Assembly (NCBI GenBank): GCA_963789275.1
Contig: CAWBKF010000056.1
Span: 6,604 to 70,603 of the forward strand
Direction of reading: 5' to 3'
Length of the DNA: 64,000 bases
From: DAHUYF01 sp963789275
GTDB taxonomy: Bacteria > Pseudomonadota > Alphaproteobacteria > ATCC43930 > CGMCC-115725
Shown: in pieces, positions 49,740 through 60,759 of the stretch
Layout of the letters: the number at the start of each line of letters is the position of its first letter
How positions within the stretch are numbered: position 1 is the first letter of the stretch
Notes under the pieces: model-generated
What the model was told of the DNA's origin: nothing
The model's input: the letters and a program-made list of their open reading frames with translations, nothing else
Database searches by the model: none
Made by a program: the position numbers and the translations under genes

Positions 49740-50902
49740 TGGAATGATCCTCCCAGCAGATCGCGCGCCATGATCAGGCGCTGCACCTCGCTCGGCCCTT
49801 CGCCGATGCGGCGGATGCGCATCTCGCGATACCAGCGCTCGAGCGGCAGGTCCTTGGTCATGCCGTAGCCGCCATGGATCTGCATGGCGCGGTCGACGAC
49901 GCGCCCGCCGGCCTCGCTCGCCACCAGCTTCGCCATCGCCGCCTCGGTGCGGAAGGGCTCGCCGCGCTCCGCCTTGTGCGCCGCCGCGAGGGTGAGCCAG
50001 AGGCTCGTTCTTATGTCGATCTCGTTGTCGACGATCATCCATTGGATCGCCTGGCGGGTGGCGAGCTTGGCGCCGAAGGTGTCGCGCAGCTTGGCGTAGT
50101 CGATCGCCATCTCCTGCGCCTTGACCGCGACGCCGATGCAGGCCGCGGCATAGGGGATGCGCTGGCGGCTCAGGCGGTCATTGGCGATGGCGAAGCCGCG
50201 ATTGACCTCGCCCAGCACGTTGGCGTGCGGCACGCGCAGATCCTCGAATTGCAGCTCGGTGGCGTAATGCGTCGAGCGCAGCGTGTGCACGACGCGGCGC
50301 ACATGGAAGCCCGGCATGTCGGTATCGACGATGAAGCAGGTGACGCCGTCGCGCCCCTTGCTGCTGTCGGTGCGGGCGAAGACCAGGCCGTATTGCGCCT
50401 TGTCGGCGCCGCTGATGAACACCTTGGCGCCGTTCAGCACCCAGTGGTCGCCGTCTTTGACCGCCCGGGTCTGGATGGCGCGCGCGGGGTCGCTGCCGCC
50501 CGACGGCTCCGTGAGCCCGAAGAATGCCCGCTTCTCGCCGCGCAGGGTCGGATAGAGGTAGCGCTGCTTCTGATCCTCATTGGCCTCGTAGAGCTGCGCC
50601 AGGCCGGCGCCGCCGAAGACGCCGTAACAGGGCGCGTAGAGCCCGGCGCGGTGCTGCGCCATCTCCACCGCCATCAGCGTGCGCGTGACCAGGTCGATGC
50701 CGGGTCCGCCATAGTCGGCGGGAATGTCGAGGCCCCAGAAGCCCATCGCCTTCACCTTGGCGCTGAGCCGCGCGTAATCCTCCGGCGGCAGCTCGCTGGC
50801 ATCGGGATCGAGCGTCGCTTCGAGCGGCACGATCTCCTCGCGCACGAAGCGCCGCAGCTGGGCGGTGATCAGCTTCTGCTCGTCCGTGAGCTCGAGATCC
50901 AT
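49736..50902 (-). CDS. Acyl-CoA dehydrogenase
   Basis: This 388-residue FAD enzyme has the N-terminal helical domain, the FAD-contact segment GLTEPSGGSD, the middle beta domain (W-V-L-N-G-A-K-V-F-I-S-G) and the C-terminal helical domain with QIHGGYGMTKD and the family ending GEGPSEVQRLIMAR. It introduces a 2,3 double bond into an acyl-CoA and passes electrons to ETF. It overlaps the CoA-transferase start by 4 nt. Together with the acyl-CoA synthetase and hydratase it forms a beta-oxidation-type cluster; the substrate is not evident. Confidence 0.93.
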   Translation of the reverse strand: MDLELTDEQKLITAQLRRFVREEIVPLEATLDPDASELPPEDYARLSAKVKAMGFWGLDIPADYGGPGIDLVTRTLMAVEMAQHRAGLYAPCYGVFGGAGLAQLYEANEDQKQRYLYPTLRGEKRAFFGLTEPSGGSDPARAIQTRAVKDGDHWVLNGAKVFISGADKAQYGLVFARTDSSKGRDGVTCFIVDTDMPGFHVRRVVHTLRSTHYATELQFEDLRVPHANVLGEVNRGFAIANDRLSRQRIPYAAACIGVAVKAQEMAIDYAKLRDTFGAKLATRQAIQWMIVDNEIDIRTSLWLTLAAAHKAERGEPFRTEAAMAKLVASEAGGRVVDRAMQIHGGYGMTKDLPLERWYREMRIRRIGEGPSEVQRLIMARDLLGGSFH

Positions 50903-50936
50903 CGGCCACCTTCGCGGTTCATCCCTGGGCCTTCGC

Positions 50937-51268
50937 CTAGAGCGGGCTCAGCCGCCCGAGCGTCAGCTTTTCCTGGCGATTGCCCTCCGGCAGCGCGCCG
51001 TGATCGGCGATATGCAGCATCAGGAGCTCCTGGTAGCGCGTGAGATACTGCATCGTCACCTCGTAGCGGAACTGGCGCGCGCCGCCTGGCGCTGCGCCGC
51101 CGCCTCGATCGCGCTGCGCAGGCCGAACAGCGAGCGGCCGCCGGCATAGCCGATCTGCAGCACCTGTCCCTCGCCGTCGCCGAGCTCAAAGACGCCGAGC
51201 TGGCCGGGCAGCGCGCGCAACGCCTCGCCGCCGAGCGCAATCCAGGGCTTGGCGAGCCGGATGCCCAT
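50937..51268 (-). pseudogene. Small conserved protein of about 110 residues, frameshifted
   Basis: The frame from ATG 51268 reads MGIRLAKPWIALGGEAL, then G-Q-L-G-V-F-E-L-G-D and I-G-Y-A-G-G-R-S-L-F-G-L, and stops at 51056. The continuation (RYEVTMQYLTRYQELLMLH, then ADHGALP and a final RLSPL) lies in another frame and ends at 50937. A single indel within GCGCGCCAG at about 51070-51085 joins them. The whole resembles a conserved alphaproteobacterial hypothetical linked to acyl-CoA genes. It overlaps the hydratase stop by one base. Confidence 0.65.
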
Positions 51269-52017
51269 CAGCGGCCGTGGAACCGCGCCGGGCGTTTCTC
51301 GAGGCGTGCCGCCATGCCCTCCTTGGCGTCGGCGCTCTGCCGCACCTCGGCGAGGAAGCGGTCGATATCCTCATGCGGGATGCCGTCGCGGAACTTCATC
51401 TCGCGCAGCAGCAGCTGCTTCATCGCTTTGAGCGACAGCGGCGCATTGGCCACCAGCCGCGCCAGCACCTCCTCCGCCGCGGCCTCGAGCCGCTCGGGCT
51501 CGGCCAGATGCGAGACGATGCCGAGCTCGTAGAGCCGGCTCGCCGGCAGCGGCTCGCCGAGAAAGAGGATCTTGCGCGTCACCATCGGCCCCGCCACCTC
51601 GAGCAGCTTCTTGGCGAGAAACCAGTTGGGCACCAGGCCGATCTGCGCCAGCGACATGCCGAAGCGCGCGGCGCTGCTGGCGACGACGAGATCGCAATGC
51701 AGCGCCAGCTCGTTGCCGCCGGCGATGGCGTCGCCCTGGACCACGGCGACGACGGGCAGGGGATAGGTCTCGAGCGTGTGCAGCATGCGCTCGATCGGAT
51801 TGGCGCCCATCTCGACCCGGGCGCGCAGGTCGAGCCCGGCGCAGAACACCGGCCCGGCGGCGCGGATCACCGCGGCGCGCTCGGTCTCGCGCGGCGGCTC
51901 GGCGAAGGCAGCGGTGAGCGCCTCCAGCATTTCGGCGTCGAGCGCGTTGCGTTTCTCCGGGCGGTTCAGCAGCACGCGCCGCACCGCGCCATCGATCCGC
52001 CATTCCACCTGTGCCAT
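51268..52017 (-). CDS. Enoyl-CoA hydratase/isomerase family protein
   Basis: This 249-residue crotonase-fold protein has the oxyanion-hole segments CAGLDL and AGGNELAL, and the family pattern R-N-A-L-D near the start. The canonical catalytic Glu pair is not clearly both present, so it may be a hydratase or another crotonase. ATG 52017 is preferred over GTG 52026 because GGTGAG lies just upstream of it. It follows the remnant of a substrate-binding protein and precedes the small conserved gene. Confidence 0.88.
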   Translation of the reverse strand: MAQVEWRIDGAVRRVLLNRPEKRNALDAEMLEALTAAFAEPPRETERAAVIRAAGPVFCAGLDLRARVEMGANPIERMLHTLETYPLPVVAVVQGDAIAGGNELALHCDLVVASSAARFGMSLAQIGLVPNWFLAKKLLEVAGPMVTRKILFLGEPLPASRLYELGIVSHLAEPERLEAAAEEVLARLVANAPLSLKAMKQLLLREMKFRDGIPHEDIDRFLAEVRQSADAKEGMAARLEKRPARFHGR

Positions 52018-52022
52018 GCCGC

Positions 52023-52310
52023 TCACCCCGTGATGATGTCGCCGAAAAGCTGCCAGTGCCGGCCGTCGAAGCGCTGCCGGCGCAATTCCTTGATCGGACG
52101 GCCCCAGGCGGTGGCGCCCGAAGCGATGAAGAGCTCCGAGCGGCCGATCGTGCCATAGGCCGAGGCGTTGCCGCTGTAAGGCATGGTCTGGCCGATTTTG
52201 ATCTCGCTGTCGCTGACGCCGGGGACGCCCCGGCTCTGCGCCCCGGCCGCGCCCGCGGCTAGCGCGCCGGCCAGCAGCAGCGCGGCCGCGTGGACCATCC
52301 TCCCGACCAT
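52023..52310 (-). pseudogene. Internally deleted ABC-transporter substrate-binding protein (Leu/Ile/Val type)
   Basis: The first 60 residues are a signal peptide and the mature start GVSDSEIKIGQTMPYSG, typical of branched-chain amino acid binding proteins. After S-A-Y-G-T-I-G-R-S-E the frame jumps to the C-terminal end of the same family (PIKELRRQRFDG, then H-W-Q-L-F-G-D-I-I-T-G). About 300 internal residues are missing, in frame, so it is a deletion derivative and not functional as a binding protein. Confidence 0.75.
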
Positions 52311-52595
52311 CCGGCCCTCCTCCCGCTGCAGCGCCCTCGGTCGCTTTAGCGCGTCGGGCGCGTTGCGCCGCCCTGGCCTCAAATGCTACGGCACGGGGCG
52401 CTGCGTGAGCAATGGGTCAGTTCGGATTATCGGGCGATTTCAAGCTCTAGCTGTGCCGTGCGGGTGATGTCATTTTCTCCGGACGCCGACAAGATCGGCC
52501 ACGCGGCCGGCCCAGTGACCGGGATTTTTCCTCGGCGCGATATCGGCGACCCTGAGAGCGCGTCAGCCGTGACGGCATCCATTCGTGTCAATCTG

Positions 52596-52814
52596 TCACC
52601 GCTGGGCAGTCTTGCGCGACATCGCCTCGGCCAAATCGGTGTCACGCTGCAGCGCGTCAGCACGCGCTATCAACTCGCCTGCTGCTTCGGTCATCTTGGC
52701 AGCGATCTCAACGTTGCCCCCGTCAGCGTAGCGTCTCGCGATGGCGAGCAGGTCAGCAGCCGTATAACGAAGACGCGCGGCAAGCTCTTCTGGATTGAGC
52801 GGTACGGAGGCCAT
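52596..52814 (-). CDS. Small helical hypothetical protein (72 residues)
   Basis: The frame reads MASVPLNPEELAARLRYTAADLLAIARRYADGG and continues as amphipathic helix to K-T-A-Q-R. The steady Ala/Arg/Glu helix and correct start spacing (GGGG upstream) suggest a real small soluble protein, perhaps a coiled coil. I do not recognise its family. It stands alone between the deleted binding-protein gene and the SUF regulator. Confidence 0.45.
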   Translation of the reverse strand: MASVPLNPEELAARLRYTAADLLAIARRYADGGNVEIAAKMTEAAGELIARADALQRDTDLAEAMSRKTAQR

Positions 52815-53171
52815 TCGAAACCCCTGGCGGATCATTCTCCCGACGACGGGAAAGCGTATTATCAGATTGTATTACCATCAGGTATTTTATCGTTAAAGTT
52901 GCATGTTCGGTTAGGCGAGTCTGCCGTTTGATGCTGAAATATGGGCGGAAAACGCTCGGCGGGTGAGGGCGCTCGAATGCGCTATGGCCTATGGCGACGC
53001 CGCCCAACCCGCCTGCCAAATGAGAAGCCATTCAAACGGCAGCCGCTACCGCCGCGTGAGCCATGAAAAATAAGACTTGCAGGCCCTTGACGCTCAGGTA
53101 TAACACCCAATCTAATCCGTACCGGCGCGGTCCCAATTAACTCTAAGCGCTTGAGCCAATTAGCGAAGCCG
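52815..53171. other. Non-coding stretch before the SUF regulator
   Basis: About 350 nt with no convincing gene on either strand. It is more A/T-rich around 52855-52915 and presumably holds the promoter of the SUF operon, but I could not pick a clear -35/-10 pair or a regulator palindrome. Confidence 0.4.
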
Positions 53172-53623
53172 ATGATCATCCTGAGCAAACTCGCAGATTA
53201 CGCGGTCATCATCGCCACCCATCTCGGGGTCGAGGCGGAGCGCCAGATGACGGCTGCCGGGCTCGCCAAGGAGTCGAAGCTGCCGCGCGCTACCGTCGCC
53301 AAGGTGCTGAAGGCGCTGGCCCATGCCGGAATTGTCACCGGCGCCCGCGGCGCCGCCGGCGGCTACCGCCTGGCGCGGCCGGCCGCTACCATCTCGATCG
53401 CCGAGCTGGTGGCCGCGATCGACGGCGCCATCGGCCTTACCCAATGCACGAGCCATATGCCGGCCTGCGAGCGCAGCGATTTCTGCCGCACGCGGCCGCA
53501 TTGGCACCGCATCAACCAGGCGGTGGGAACCGCGCTCGGTGCGGTGACGCTGGCCGACATGCTGCCGACCTTCACCGATTTCGGCCCGCTTCCCTCCCTT
53601 GCCTCGGAAGAGACCGCCACACC

Positions 53624-53627
<4 letters not shown>
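53172..53627 (+). CDS. Rrf2-family iron-sulfur-sensing regulator of the SUF operon
   Basis: This 151-residue regulator has the Rrf2 winged helix (L-S-K-L-A-D-Y-A-V, then AGGYRLARP in the wing) and the three cluster-binding cysteines in QCTSHMPACERSDFC. It should bind a [2Fe-2S] or [4Fe-4S] cluster and repress or activate SUF genes by cluster status. ATG 53172 is used; an in-frame TTG at 53151 is less likely. Its stop overlaps the sufB ATG. Confidence 0.9.
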
Positions 53628-55084
<1,457 letters not shown>

Positions 55085-55117
55085 GCGCGCTGGAGCTCAC
55101 GGGGAGTTACCGAATTG

Positions 55118-55864
<747 letters not shown>

Positions 55865-55876
55865 GGCGCAAGCGCC

Positions 55877-57166
55877 ATGATCGCCAAGAGCGAGACCAAG
55901 CCCTATGTCGACGCCTTCCGCGCCGGCAAGACCGACCGGTTGGCGGCGCAGCGCCAGGCGGCCCTGGCACGGTTCGGTGCGCTGGGCTTTCCGACGCGCC
56001 GCCAGGAGGCATGGCGCTTCACCAGTCTGCGCGCGCTGGAGCGCCGCAGCTATCCGCCCGCCAGCGGCGGTGCCGTCCCCGCTGCCGCGGCCGAGGCGCT
56101 GCGGCTCTCTGGCCCGACATATCGGCTGGTGCTGGCCAATGGTCGGTTTGCGCCGGAGCTCTCCGACGTGGCGGGGCTGCCGCAAGGCGCCTGGATCAAC
56201 TCGACGGCCGAGACGCTGGCGCAGCGTCCGTCCTTGCCGCTGCTCGACGCCAGCGACACCGAAGGGGCGCAGCCGTTCGCCGCCTTGAACGCCGCGCTCT
56301 TCACCGACGGCGTCGTGATCGCGCTCGAGCCCGGCGTGGCGCTCGACCGCCCGGTCGAAATCATCCATCTCGGCCGCGTCGAGGCCCCGGCTTCGCTGCA
56401 TCTGCGCAGCCGCATGCTGCTCGCGCCCGGCAGCCGGGCGCGGGTGATCGAGAGCTTTGCCGGCACGGGTCCTTACTGGACCAACGCGGTGCTGGGCGTC
56501 GAGCTCGGCGCCGGCGCCGCGCTCGATCATGTGCGGCTGCAGGACGAGAGCGACGAGGCGGTTCATCTGGCGCTGATGCGGCTCAGGCTCGATGCCGCCG
56601 CCCGCTATGACGGCTTCACCTTGACGCTGGGCGGCGCGCTGTCGCGCCAGGACATGCTGGTCGAGCTCGCCGGCGAGGGCGCGCAGCTCTCCCTCAACGG
56701 CGCCTATCTGCTGCGCGGCGCGCAGGAGGCGACGATCGCTGCGGTCATCGACCATGCGGCTCCGGGCTGCACCACGCGCGAGCTCTTCAAGGGCGTGGTC
56801 GGCGATCGCGCGCATGGGGTATTCCAGGGCTCGATCGGCGTGCGGCCGGAGGCGCAGAAGACGGATGCGCACCAGCTCAACAAGAACCTGCTGCTGAGCC
56901 GGCGCGCCACGGTCGACACCAAGCCCGCGCTCGAGATCCTTGCCGACGACGTCAAATGCAGCCACGGCGCCACGGTCGGCGATCTCGACGAGGGCGCGCT
57001 GTTCTATCTCCGCGCCCGTGGCATCGGCGAGAGCGAGGCGCGGCGGATGCTGGTCGAGGCCTTCGCCGCCGACGCGCTCGACACCGTCGAGGCGACCCTG
57101 TTCCGCCCGCACCTTGCCGCCCATCTGCAACGCTGGCTCGGTCTTGGGGAGTTCTCGCGATCATGA
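55877..57166 (+). CDS. sufD: Fe-S cluster assembly subunit SufD
   Basis: This 429-residue protein is a SufB paralogue with the C-terminal conserved helix (KTDAHQLNKNLLLS, KCSHGATVGDLDE). It completes the SufBC2D complex and is needed for iron loading. It starts 12 nt after sufC and its stop overlaps the sufS ATG. Confidence 0.94.
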   Translation: MIAKSETKPYVDAFRAGKTDRLAAQRQAALARFGALGFPTRRQEAWRFTSLRALERRSYPPASGGAVPAAAAEALRLSGPTYRLVLANGRFAPELSDVAGLPQGAWINSTAETLAQRPSLPLLDASDTEGAQPFAALNAALFTDGVVIALEPGVALDRPVEIIHLGRVEAPASLHLRSRMLLAPGSRARVIESFAGTGPYWTNAVLGVELGAGAALDHVRLQDESDEAVHLALMRLRLDAAARYDGFTLTLGGALSRQDMLVELAGEGAQLSLNGAYLLRGAQEATIAAVIDHAAPGCTTRELFKGVVGDRAHGVFQGSIGVRPEAQKTDAHQLNKNLLLSRRATVDTKPALEILADDVKCSHGATVGDLDEGALFYLRARGIGESEARRMLVEAFAADALDTVEATLFRPHLAAHLQRWLGLGEFSRS

Positions 57167-58413
57167 CGCTGGTTACGCCTTTGCGCCCCCGCCACAGCAG
57201 CGCGTTCGATCCGCGCGCGATCCGCCGCGACTTCCCGATCTTCGAGCGCAATCCCGGCCTCGTCTTCCTGGACAGCGGTGCCAGCGCGCAGAAGCCGGCG
57301 GTAGTGATCGACGGCGTCGCCGAATACTACCGGACCGACTATGCCAATGTGCATCGCGGCGTCTATCGCCTGAGCGCGCGCTCGACCGAGCTCTATGAGG
57401 AAGCGCGCGAGAAAGTCCGCCGCTTCCTCAATGCGCGGCATGTGAGCGAGATCGTCTTCGTCCGCGGCGGCACCGAGGGCATCAACCTCGTCGCCAACAG
57501 CTGGGGCGCGAGCGTGCTCAAGCCCGGCGACGAAGTGCTGATCAGCGAGCTCGAGCATCACGCCAATATCGTGCCGTGGCAGCTGCTGCGCGACCGCATC
57601 GGCTTCACTCTGGTGGTGGCCCCGATCGACGCCACCGGCGGGCTCGACCTCGCCGCTTTCGAGGCGCGGCTCGGCCCGCGCACCCGGCTGGTCGCGGTGA
57701 CGCACCAGGCGAACGCCACCGGGGCGCTGCTGCCGGTCGAGACCATCGCGCGGCTCGCGCATGCGCGCGGCGCCAAGGTGCTGGTCGATGGCTGCCAGGC
57801 GGCGCCGCGCCTGCCGGTCGACGTCCAGGCCATCGATTGCGATTTCTATGTCTTCTCCGGTCACAAGACCTACGGGCCCACCGGCATCGGGGTGCTCTAC
57901 GGCCGCAAAGAACTGCTCGATGCCATGCCGCCCTGGCAGGGCGGCGGCGACATGATTCTCGACGTCACCTTCGAGAAGACCACCTTCCAGGACCCGCCGA
58001 GCCGCTTCGAGGCCGGCACGCCCGACATCTCCGGCGCGATCGGCCTCGGCATCGCCATCGACTACATCGAGGCGCTGGGGCGCGATGCGATCCTCGAGCA
58101 TGAGGAGGCGCTGACCAGCTACGGCGTCGACCGGCTGTCGCGGCTGCCGGGTCTGCGCCTCGTCGGCGCGGGGCAGCGGCGCCTCGGCATCCTCTCCTTC
58201 CAGGTCGACGGCATCCATCCCCACGACGTCGCCACCGTGCTCGACCAGCACAAGGTGGCGGTGCGCGCCGGCCATCATTGCGCCCAGCCGCTGATCGACA
58301 AGCTCGGCCTCGGCGCCACGACGCGCGCCTCGCTCGGCATCTACAACGACGAAAGCGACATCGATGCGCTCGCCGAGGCGGTCATCGCGGCGCAGAAGAT
58401 GTTCAAGCGGTAG
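57163..58413 (+). CDS. sufS: Cysteine desulfurase SufS
   Basis: This 416-residue PLP enzyme has the cofactor lysine in FSGHKTYGP (about residue 233) and the catalytic persulfide cysteine in AGHHCAQP (about residue 371). It takes sulfur from cysteine and hands it on to SufU or the scaffold. The ATG at 57163 overlaps the sufD stop; a longer upstream frame is out of place. Confidence 0.96.
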   Translation: MTLVTPLRPRHSSAFDPRAIRRDFPIFERNPGLVFLDSGASAQKPAVVIDGVAEYYRTDYANVHRGVYRLSARSTELYEEAREKVRRFLNARHVSEIVFVRGGTEGINLVANSWGASVLKPGDEVLISELEHHANIVPWQLLRDRIGFTLVVAPIDATGGLDLAAFEARLGPRTRLVAVTHQANATGALLPVETIARLAHARGAKVLVDGCQAAPRLPVDVQAIDCDFYVFSGHKTYGPTGIGVLYGRKELLDAMPPWQGGGDMILDVTFEKTTFQDPPSRFEAGTPDISGAIGLGIAIDYIEALGRDAILEHEEALTSYGVDRLSRLPGLRLVGAGQRRLGILSFQVDGIHPHDVATVLDQHKVAVRAGHHCAQPLIDKLGLGATTRASLGIYNDESDIDALAEAVIAAQKMFKR

Positions 58414-58418
58414 AAGCC

Positions 58419-58883
58419 ATGGATCTGCGCGACCTCTATCAGGACATCATCCTCGACCACGGCCAGCATCCGCGGAACTTCCGCGTGCAGGAGCATCCGA
58501 GCCATCTCGCTCAGGGGCATAATCCGCTCTGCGGCGACCGCGTCACCATCTATGTCACCCTCGAGGGCGACCGCATCAGCGATGTCAGCTTCCAGGGCCG
58601 CGGCTGCGCCATCTCGCAAGCCTCGGCCTCGCTGATGACCGAGATCCTGCGCGGCAAGACGCTGGCCGAAGCCGACGCGCTGTTCAAAGGGTTTCACGCC
58701 AAGGTCACCGGCGCCGCGGCCTCGGCGGTGCCGACGGCGCTCGAGGAGGAGATGGAACGGCTCGAGCCGCTCGCCGGCGTCCAGGCCTATCCTGCCCGGG
58801 TCAAATGCGCGACGCTCGCCTGGCACGCCTTCGAGGCGGCGCTGAAGAGCGGCGGGACCGCCGCTACCGTGAAGACGGAGTAG
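58419..58883 (+). CDS. sufU: SufU/NifU-like sulfur acceptor of the SUF system
   Basis: This 154-residue IscU-fold protein has three cysteines, in N-P-L-C-G-D, G-R-G-C-A-I-S and V-K-C-A-T-L. The short insert between the second and third matches SufU more than IscU. It probably accepts sulfur from SufS with a zinc ion in the site. It starts 5 nt after sufS. Confidence 0.92.
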   Translation: MDLRDLYQDIILDHGQHPRNFRVQEHPSHLAQGHNPLCGDRVTIYVTLEGDRISDVSFQGRGCAISQASASLMTEILRGKTLAEADALFKGFHAKVTGAAASAVPTALEEEMERLEPLAGVQAYPARVKCATLAWHAFEAALKSGGTAATVKTE

Positions 58884-58887
58884 CCCC

Positions 58888-59289
58888 GTGCCGGTGCCGG
58901 AGGAAAAGGACCTGTTCGATTTCATGCCGGGTGGATCGGGCGAGACCGACGACGAGGTCGAGCGCCCGGAGCCCGATGGCGGCGACCCCGTCCTGCAGGA
59001 GCAGGTGATCGAGGCGTTGCGGACGGTGCGCGATCCCGAGATCCCGGTGAATCTCGTCGATCTCGGCCTCATCTACGAGCTCATCGTCAACAAGGACGGC
59101 ACGGTCTATGTCGAGATGACCTTGACCACCCCGGCCTGTCCCGTCGCCGGCGCGCTGCCGGGCCAGGTGCAGCAGGCGGTGGCCGGCGTGCCCGGCGTCC
59201 AGGATGCGCGGGTCAAACTGGTCTGGACCCCGCCCTGGACCCAGGACCGCATGAGCGAGGAAGCGAAGCTCGAGCTGGGGCTGCTCTAG
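58888..59289 (+). CDS. sufT: SufT (DUF59/MIP18-type) Fe-S maturation protein
   Basis: This 133-residue protein has an acidic N-terminus and then the DUF59 fold, with DPEIPVNLVDLGLIYEL and the conserved cysteine in TTPACPVA. Proteins of this kind help pass clusters to target enzymes. It starts at GTG 58888, 4 nt after sufU. It is the last gene of the SUF operon. Confidence 0.92.
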   Translation: MPVPEEKDLFDFMPGGSGETDDEVERPEPDGGDPVLQEQVIEALRTVRDPEIPVNLVDLGLIYELIVNKDGTVYVEMTLTTPACPVAGALPGQVQQAVAGVPGVQDARVKLVWTPPWTQDRMSEEAKLELGLL

Positions 59290-59290
59290 C

Positions 59291-59449
59291 GTCGACGTCA
59301 CGCGCAACACCGGCGGCATCAGCCAGGCGGTCGGCGAGACCGGCGCCGCCGCGTCGAACGTCCTGCCGATGGCCAAGGATCTCGGTCGCACCGCCGATAC
59401 GCTGCGCGGCGAGGTCGAAGCATTTCTCGTAGAGATTCTGGCGGCTTAG
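59291..59449 (+). pseudogene. C-terminal remnant of a methyl-accepting chemotaxis protein
   Basis: The 52-codon frame without a start codon reads VTRNTGGISQAVGETGAAAS, then A-K-D-L, a heptad R-T-A-D-T-L-R-G-E-V and a stop after L-A-A. This is the last helix of a chemoreceptor (N-T-x-x-I-x-x-V-x-x-T-G-x-A-A). It immediately follows sufT, so the rest of the receptor is gone. Confidence 0.65.
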
Positions 59450-59525
59450 CGTTCACCGCCGGCGGCAGCGCTATTGAAGCCGCCGGACTCTCCCGCTAGC
59501 GTGGTCAAGCGGAGCGGGAGGGGCG

Positions 59526-60146
59526 ATGCTGAGGATCTGGGGACGGACGACCTCGTCCAACGTGCAGAAGGTGCTATGGACCTGCGCCGAGCTCGATATC
59601 GCGTTCGAGCGCATCGATTGGGGCGGCCCGTTCGGCGGCAACAAGGATCCCGCCTATCTCGCCATGAACCCGAACGGCCTGGTGCCGACGGTGGAGGATG
59701 GCGGCCTCATCATCTGGGAATCCAACACCATCATCCGCCATCTCTGCGCCACGCGCGGCGGCGAATGGCTGCATCCCAACGATCCCGCCCGGCGCACCGC
59801 GATCGAGCGCTGGATGGATTGGCAGATCGCCTCGCTCGCCCAGCCGATGTCGGTGATGCTGATCGGCTATTACCGCACGCCGCCGGAGCAGCGTGACCCC
59901 AAGGCGCTCGAAGCGGCGCGGCTGCGCGCCATCGATCTCTGGAGCATGGTCGAGCGCCAGCTCGAGCGCGGCCCCTACATCGCCGGCGACGAGTTCAGCC
60001 TCGCCGATATCGCCCTCGGCATGTTCGGCCATCGCTGGCACGTCTATCCCATCGACCGGCCGAGCCTGCCCTGGCTCACGGCCTGGTACGAGCGGATCGC
60101 CGAACGCCCCGGCTTCAAGGCGCATATCGCCGGGCCGGTGAAATGA
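59526..60146 (+). CDS. Glutathione S-transferase family protein
   Basis: This 206-residue protein has a thioredoxin-like N-terminal half (R-T-T-S-S-N-V-Q-K-V-L-W, N-P-N-G-L-V-P-T, E-S-N-T-I-I-R-H-L) and an all-helical C-terminal half with F-S-L-A-D-I-A. The Ser-Ser-Asn near residue 9-11 provides the glutathione-binding hydroxyl. The cytosolic substrate is unknown. It is a single gene. Confidence 0.9.
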   Translation: MLRIWGRTTSSNVQKVLWTCAELDIAFERIDWGGPFGGNKDPAYLAMNPNGLVPTVEDGGLIIWESNTIIRHLCATRGGEWLHPNDPARRTAIERWMDWQIASLAQPMSVMLIGYYRTPPEQRDPKALEAARLRAIDLWSMVERQLERGPYIAGDEFSLADIALGMFGHRWHVYPIDRPSLPWLTAWYERIAERPGFKAHIAGPVK

Positions 60147-60251
60147 TCGCCTTTGTCACGCAATCGTGAAGGTCGGGGCGGGGGCTCGTCCTTATCATCA
60201 CGCACCGCGCGCCAGCCCCGGCCGACGCGACAACGAAAGACGGAGCAGAAG

Positions 60252-60728
60252 ATGCGGCACGTTTCAAAAATCGGCTTTGCGGCGGCGCTTGCGGCGCTGG
60301 CGATCGGCTTCGCCGCCGTCGGCGTGGTGGCGCAGGACAAGGCGGCGCAGATTGAGAAGCGGCGCGACACGATGAAGCGCCAGGGTACGGATTTCAAGGC
60401 GATCTCGGATTACGTCAAGGGCGAGGGCGACCAGGCGAGCGCGGAGAAGGCGATTGCCGATCTGCAATCGATCGCGCCGAAGATCGTCGATCTCTTCCCG
60501 CCCGGCACCGGGCTCGACGCCTTTCCCGGCAAGACCGGCGCCAAGCCCGCGATCTGGCAGGAGTGGGACAAGTTCAAGGTGATCCCGGTCACGCTGGCGG
60601 GCGCCGAGGAAAAGCTCGCCGCCGCGATCAAAAGCGGCGACAAGGCGGCCATCGGCGCGGAGATCGCCAATACCGGCAAGAATGGCTGCGGCGCCTGCCA
60701 CACGACCTATCGCGAGAAGCTGAGCTAG
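60252..60728 (+). CDS. Cytochrome c' (class II)
   Basis: This 158-residue protein has an N-terminal signal peptide (about 1-28, cleaving after V-V-A) and a four-helix bundle with a single heme motif C-G-A-C-H near the C-terminus. This late C-x-x-C-H is characteristic of class II cytochromes c'. It would be a periplasmic high-spin heme protein that binds NO. ATG 60252 is chosen because it begins the signal peptide; an upstream frame gives an Arg-rich leader. Confidence 0.9.
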   Translation: MRHVSKIGFAAALAALAIGFAAVGVVAQDKAAQIEKRRDTMKRQGTDFKAISDYVKGEGDQASAEKAIADLQSIAPKIVDLFPPGTGLDAFPGKTGAKPAIWQEWDKFKVIPVTLAGAEEKLAAAIKSGDKAAIGAEIANTGKNGCGACHTTYREKLS

Positions 60729-60759
60729 GCGCGCAAGCCGCGTCACTGGGCGGGGGGCC

